Assembly (NCBI GenBank): GCA_964626795.1
Contig: CAZVIQ010000043.1
Location: 1-6,758 of the forward strand
Direction of reading: 5' to 3'
DNA length: 6,758 bases
DNA from: RGIG1840 sp964626795
GTDB lineage: Bacteria > Bacillota_I > Bacilli_A > RF39 > UBA660
Shown here one piece after another: positions 4,563-6,758 of the stretch; position 1 is the stretch's first letter, and each line of letters starts with the position of its first letter. The position numbers and the translations under genes were made by a program. A model generated the notes under the pieces. That model had not been told where the DNA came from. It ran no database searches and saw only the letters and a program-made list of their open reading frames with translations.

Positions 4563-5554
4563 CAGAAAGACAGCAGAATTTACTTAAGGCAGTAGTGGAG
4601 GAGTATATAAAGACTGCAAGACCTGTCGGAAGTAAGTCATTATGCAAAAAATTCAAATGTTCGAGTGCAACTATTAGAAATGATATGATGTCACTTGAGG
4701 AATTTGGATATTTAGAAAAAACACATATATCTTCTGGTAGAATTCCATCTACCTTAGGTTATAGATATTATGTAGATAACTTAATGGAGCCTAAAAAGAT
4801 AAGCGGAGAAGACATGCTTAAACTGCAGACTATATTCTCTAATAACAGCTTAGCTTTGAGTGATGCAATTACTAAATCATTAGAAATAGTAAGTGATATA
4901 ACAAACTATACTTCTGTGATATTGGGTAGTGCATCTAAAGAAAATAAACTTGAAAAAGTTGAAGTGGTTCCACTTGGCAATAATAGAATTGTTGCCATAG
5001 TTATTACAGATAAAGGACATGTAGAAAATAAGCAGGTTATATTAAATGGTGCAGTAGATTCAAAAGAAATAATGAAAACTACTGAACTATTAAATAAAAT
5101 GCTTATCGGAACACCTATAACTGAAGTTCCTTCTAAACTTGAATTTGAAATTAAACCTATAATTTCAAATTATGTTAAGAATTATGAGGTTTTATATAAT
5201 GCTTTTTATGAGGCATTAAGTAACTTTACAAGCGAAAAGGATGTACATTTCAGTGGAAAGGCTAATATATTAAAACAACCGGAATTTAATACTGTTGATA
5301 ATGTTAAAAACATTATAAGTAAATTTGAAAGCGATGATATAGTGAATAAAATTGAAGAAACAGGAGATGAGGTTAAGGTATATATTGGTGAGAATAGTGA
5401 ACTTGATGACAATGTAACAGTTATTAAAACAAAATACAAGACACCTACAAACGAAGGAACAATAGCAATAATAGGACCTAAGAGAATGGAATATGATAGA
5501 GTTCTTTCAATGCTCGACTATATAAAAAAACATATTGAAGAAAGGAAAGAGTAA
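4556..5554 (+). CDS. hrcA: Heat-inducible transcription repressor HrcA
   Basis: HrcA binds CIRCE as a dimer and represses class I heat-shock genes; the GroEL chaperonin normally keeps it active. This 332-residue protein is slightly short of the B. subtilis one (343, from memory). The winged-helix domain fills about residues 1-75: MLAERQ at the start, ARPVGSKSL (21-29), the recognition segment SSATIRNDM (36-44) and the wing SSGRIPSTLGYRYYVDNLM (59-77), all strongly conserved. The remainder covers the dimerization and inserted domains, including VVPLGNNRIVAIVITDKGHVE (137-157) and the C-terminal GTIAIIGPKRMEYDRV block. Translation starts at GTG. It is the first gene of the operon with two CIRCE elements directly upstream, so it is autoregulated. 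grpE starts 11 nt after its stop. Confidence 0.97.
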   Translation: MLAERQQNLLKAVVEEYIKTARPVGSKSLCKKFKCSSATIRNDMMSLEEFGYLEKTHISSGRIPSTLGYRYYVDNLMEPKKISGEDMLKLQTIFSNNSLALSDAITKSLEIVSDITNYTSVILGSASKENKLEKVEVVPLGNNRIVAIVITDKGHVENKQVILNGAVDSKEIMKTTELLNKMLIGTPITEVPSKLEFEIKPIISNYVKNYEVLYNAFYEALSNFTSEKDVHFSGKANILKQPEFNTVDNVKNIISKFESDDIVNKIEETGDEVKVYIGENSELDDNVTVIKTKYKTPTNEGTIAIIGPKRMEYDRVLSMLDYIKKHIEERKE

Positions 5555-5565
5555 AGGAAAATATT

Positions 5566-6063
5566 ATGAAAAAAGAAAAAAAACATACAGAAGAAAAAAA
5601 AGTTAATGAAACTACTTCTGATGAAAAAGAATTAAAATTTAAAGAAATGGAAGATAAATACTTAAGACTTCAAGCTGAATTTATTAATTACAGAACAAGG
5701 CAGGCAAACGAAACAGCGGACATGTTAAAGTATGAAGGTGAAGAAATAATAAGATCTCTTTTACCTATAGCAGATAATTTTGAAAGAGCTATAAAAATGG
5801 ATAACAACGATTTATCTGATGAAGTTAGTAAATTTTTAGAAGGATTCAAAATGATTTATACATCATTTATATCTATTTTTAATGAAATGGGTGTTGTAGA
5901 AATTGACTGTTTAGGCAAAGAGTTTGATCCAGTTTACGCTGAAGCAGTTTTAGTTGAACACGATGAGAACAAACCTGAAGGTGTAGTACTTGAAGTGCTT
6001 ACTAAAGGTTATAAATATAAAGATAAAGTAATAAGACCAGCAATGGTTAAAGTCAATAAATAA
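5566..6063 (+). CDS. grpE: Nucleotide exchange factor GrpE
   Basis: GrpE is the dimeric cofactor that releases ADP from DnaK and acts as a thermosensor in the DnaK cycle. The 165-residue product has a charged, Lys/Glu-rich disordered N-terminus (1-25), a long alpha-helical dimer stalk (about 25-75, with DKYLRLQAEFINYRTR at 30-45), a helical region around LLPIADNFERAI (65-76), and the C-terminal beta domain with the family signature from FDP (120-122) through RPAMVKV (157-163), which contacts the DnaK ATPase domain. AAAGGA (5553-5558) is placed 7 nt before the ATG. The N-terminal tail is short compared with many homologues. It lies between hrcA and dnaK, the standard order in Bacillota. Confidence 0.97.
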   Translation: MKKEKKHTEEKKVNETTSDEKELKFKEMEDKYLRLQAEFINYRTRQANETADMLKYEGEEIIRSLLPIADNFERAIKMDNNDLSDEVSKFLEGFKMIYTSFISIFNEMGVVEIDCLGKEFDPVYAEAVLVEHDENKPEGVVLEVLTKGYKYKDKVIRPAMVKVNK

Positions 6064-6091
6064 AATTAAAAAGAAAAGGAAAGTGAAAAAT

Positions 6092-6758
6092 ATGAGTAAA
6101 ATAATAGGTATAGATTTAGGTACTACAAACTCTTGTGTTGCAGTACTTGAAGGTGGAGTAGCTAAAGTTATTCCAAATGCTGAAGGTAATAGAACTACTC
6201 CTTCAGTAGTGTCATTTAAAAATGGAGAAGAAAGAGTTGGTGACGTTGCAAAACGTGAAAGTCTTACTTCAACAGATGTAATTAGTTCAGTTAAAAGAAA
6301 AATGGGTACAAAGGACAAAGTTGAAGCAGCTGGTAAAAAATATACACCAGAAGAGATTAGTGCTAAAATTCTTGTAAATTTAAAACAAACTGCTGAAGCT
6401 TATCTAGGAAGCAAAGTAACAAAAGCAGTTATTACAGTTCCAGCATACTTTAATGATGCTGAAAGACAGGCAACCAAAAATGCTGGTAAGATAGCAGGCC
6501 TTGAGGTTGAAAGAATTATAAATGAACCTACAGCAGCTGCACTTGCATATGGTCTTGATAAACAAGATAAATCACAAAAGATTCTTGTTTATGACTTAGG
6601 TGGAGGAACATTTGACGTATCAGTTCTGGAACTTGGTGATGGTGTTTTCGAAGTTAAATCTACAAGTGGTAATAACAGACTTGGTGGAGATGATTTTGAT
6701 GATAAAATAATAGAATTTTTAGTAGATGACTTTAAGAAAAACAATGGCATTGATTTAA
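6092..6758 (+). CDS. dnaK: Chaperone DnaK (Hsp70), N-terminal part, 3' end outside window
   Basis: The frame is open from ATG 6092 to the window end: 222 full codons plus one base, about a third of a normal DnaK of about 600 residues. It covers part of the ATPase domain. Visible motifs are the phosphate-1 signature IGIDLGTTNS (5-14), SVKRKMG (66-72) with the conserved catalytic-site lysine, VPAYFNDAERQAT (116-128), INEPTAAALAYG (143-154), phosphate-2 VYDLGGGTFDVSVL (166-179) and RLGGDDFD (196-203). The segment after KRKMG is some 25 residues shorter than in E. coli DnaK, the known Gram-positive-type deletion. The TAA seen in the last bases of the window is out of frame, so the gene continues. 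AAGGA (6076-6080) lies 11 nt upstream. dnaJ is expected next. Confidence 0.98.
   Translation, partial: MSKIIGIDLGTTNSCVAVLEGGVAKVIPNAEGNRTTPSVVSFKNGEERVGDVAKRESLTSTDVISSVKRKMGTKDKVEAAGKKYTPEEISAKILVNLKQTAEAYLGSKVTKAVITVPAYFNDAERQATKNAGKIAGLEVERIINEPTAAALAYGLDKQDKSQKILVYDLGGGTFDVSVLELGDGVFEVKSTSGNNRLGGDDFDDKIIEFLVDDFKKNNGIDL

Noticed and set aside
5950..6318. Minus-strand open frame across the grpE-dnaK junction
   Set aside because: It runs against two highly conserved genes and shows no motif or initiation signal.
6755..6758. TAA at the last bases of the window as a dnaK stop, implying truncation
   Set aside because: The triplet is out of frame; the dnaK frame reads through to the window end, so the gene is cut only by the window.
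6092..6758. Missing segment and an Asn near residue 195 in DnaK as damage or loss of function
   Set aside because: The shortened ATPase segment is the known Gram-positive-type deletion, and from memory Asn at this site also occurs in Bacillus DnaK.
1..6758. CRISPR array, tRNA or rRNA genes, insertion-sequence ends
   Set aside because: No regularly spaced repeats, cloverleaf-like segments, transposase motifs or flanking terminal repeats were seen on either strand.

Overview
The window is AT-rich, densely coded, all-plus-strand chromosome from a low-GC Gram-positive bacterium (Bacillota, Bacillales-like). The evidence is the gene order radC / spoIVFA-like / spoIVFB-like / rplU / prp / rpmA, the cleavable N-terminal extension on ribosomal protein L27 with its Prp protease alongside, CIRCE operators before an hrcA-grpE-dnaK operon, and a DnaK that lacks the ATPase-domain segment missing from Gram-positive DnaKs. 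A Gemella-like non-sporulating coccus is a plausible but unproven source.

Layout. Positions 1-125 hold the C-terminal end of a gene that begins outside the window; its tail resembles ORF6N-type phage-related proteins. It overlaps radC (118-810). Then come a single-pass membrane protein with a degenerate LytM/M23 domain (838-1416, SpoIVFA-like) and a membrane metalloprotease of the M50 site-2 family (1379-2149, SpoIVFB-like). A strong promoter sits on the last codons of the protease gene and drives rplU-prp-rpmA through a structured leader of about 90 nt that looks like an L21 leader. This unit ends in an intrinsic terminator (3170-3194). A 12-TM major facilitator transporter of unknown substrate follows with its own promoter (3257-4465). 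Last is the class I heat-shock operon: a consensus promoter between and overlapping two CIRCE operators, then hrcA (4556-5554), grpE (5566-6063) and the first 222 codons of dnaK (6092 to the window end).

How the genes work together. rplU, prp and rpmA form a functional set: Prp is expected to cut the N-terminal extension from L27 before or during 50S assembly, and L21 and L27 are both 50S proteins. HrcA represses its own operon through CIRCE, while DnaK with its exchange factor GrpE forms the chaperone that HrcA regulates. The two SpoIVF-like proteins are probably a regulator/protease pair at the membrane; their substrate cannot be read from this window.

No clearly novel multi-gene system is visible. 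The points most worth a second look are the reduced SpoIVFA/SpoIVFB-like pair (no zinc ligands in the LytM domain, a shortened CBS-like tail in the protease), the apparent absence of mreBCD-minCD from a normally conserved locus, the two non-identical CIRCE elements around a perfect promoter, and an out-of-frame start-stop mini-ORF overlapping the GTG start of hrcA. No gap longer than about 120 bases lacks a gene.
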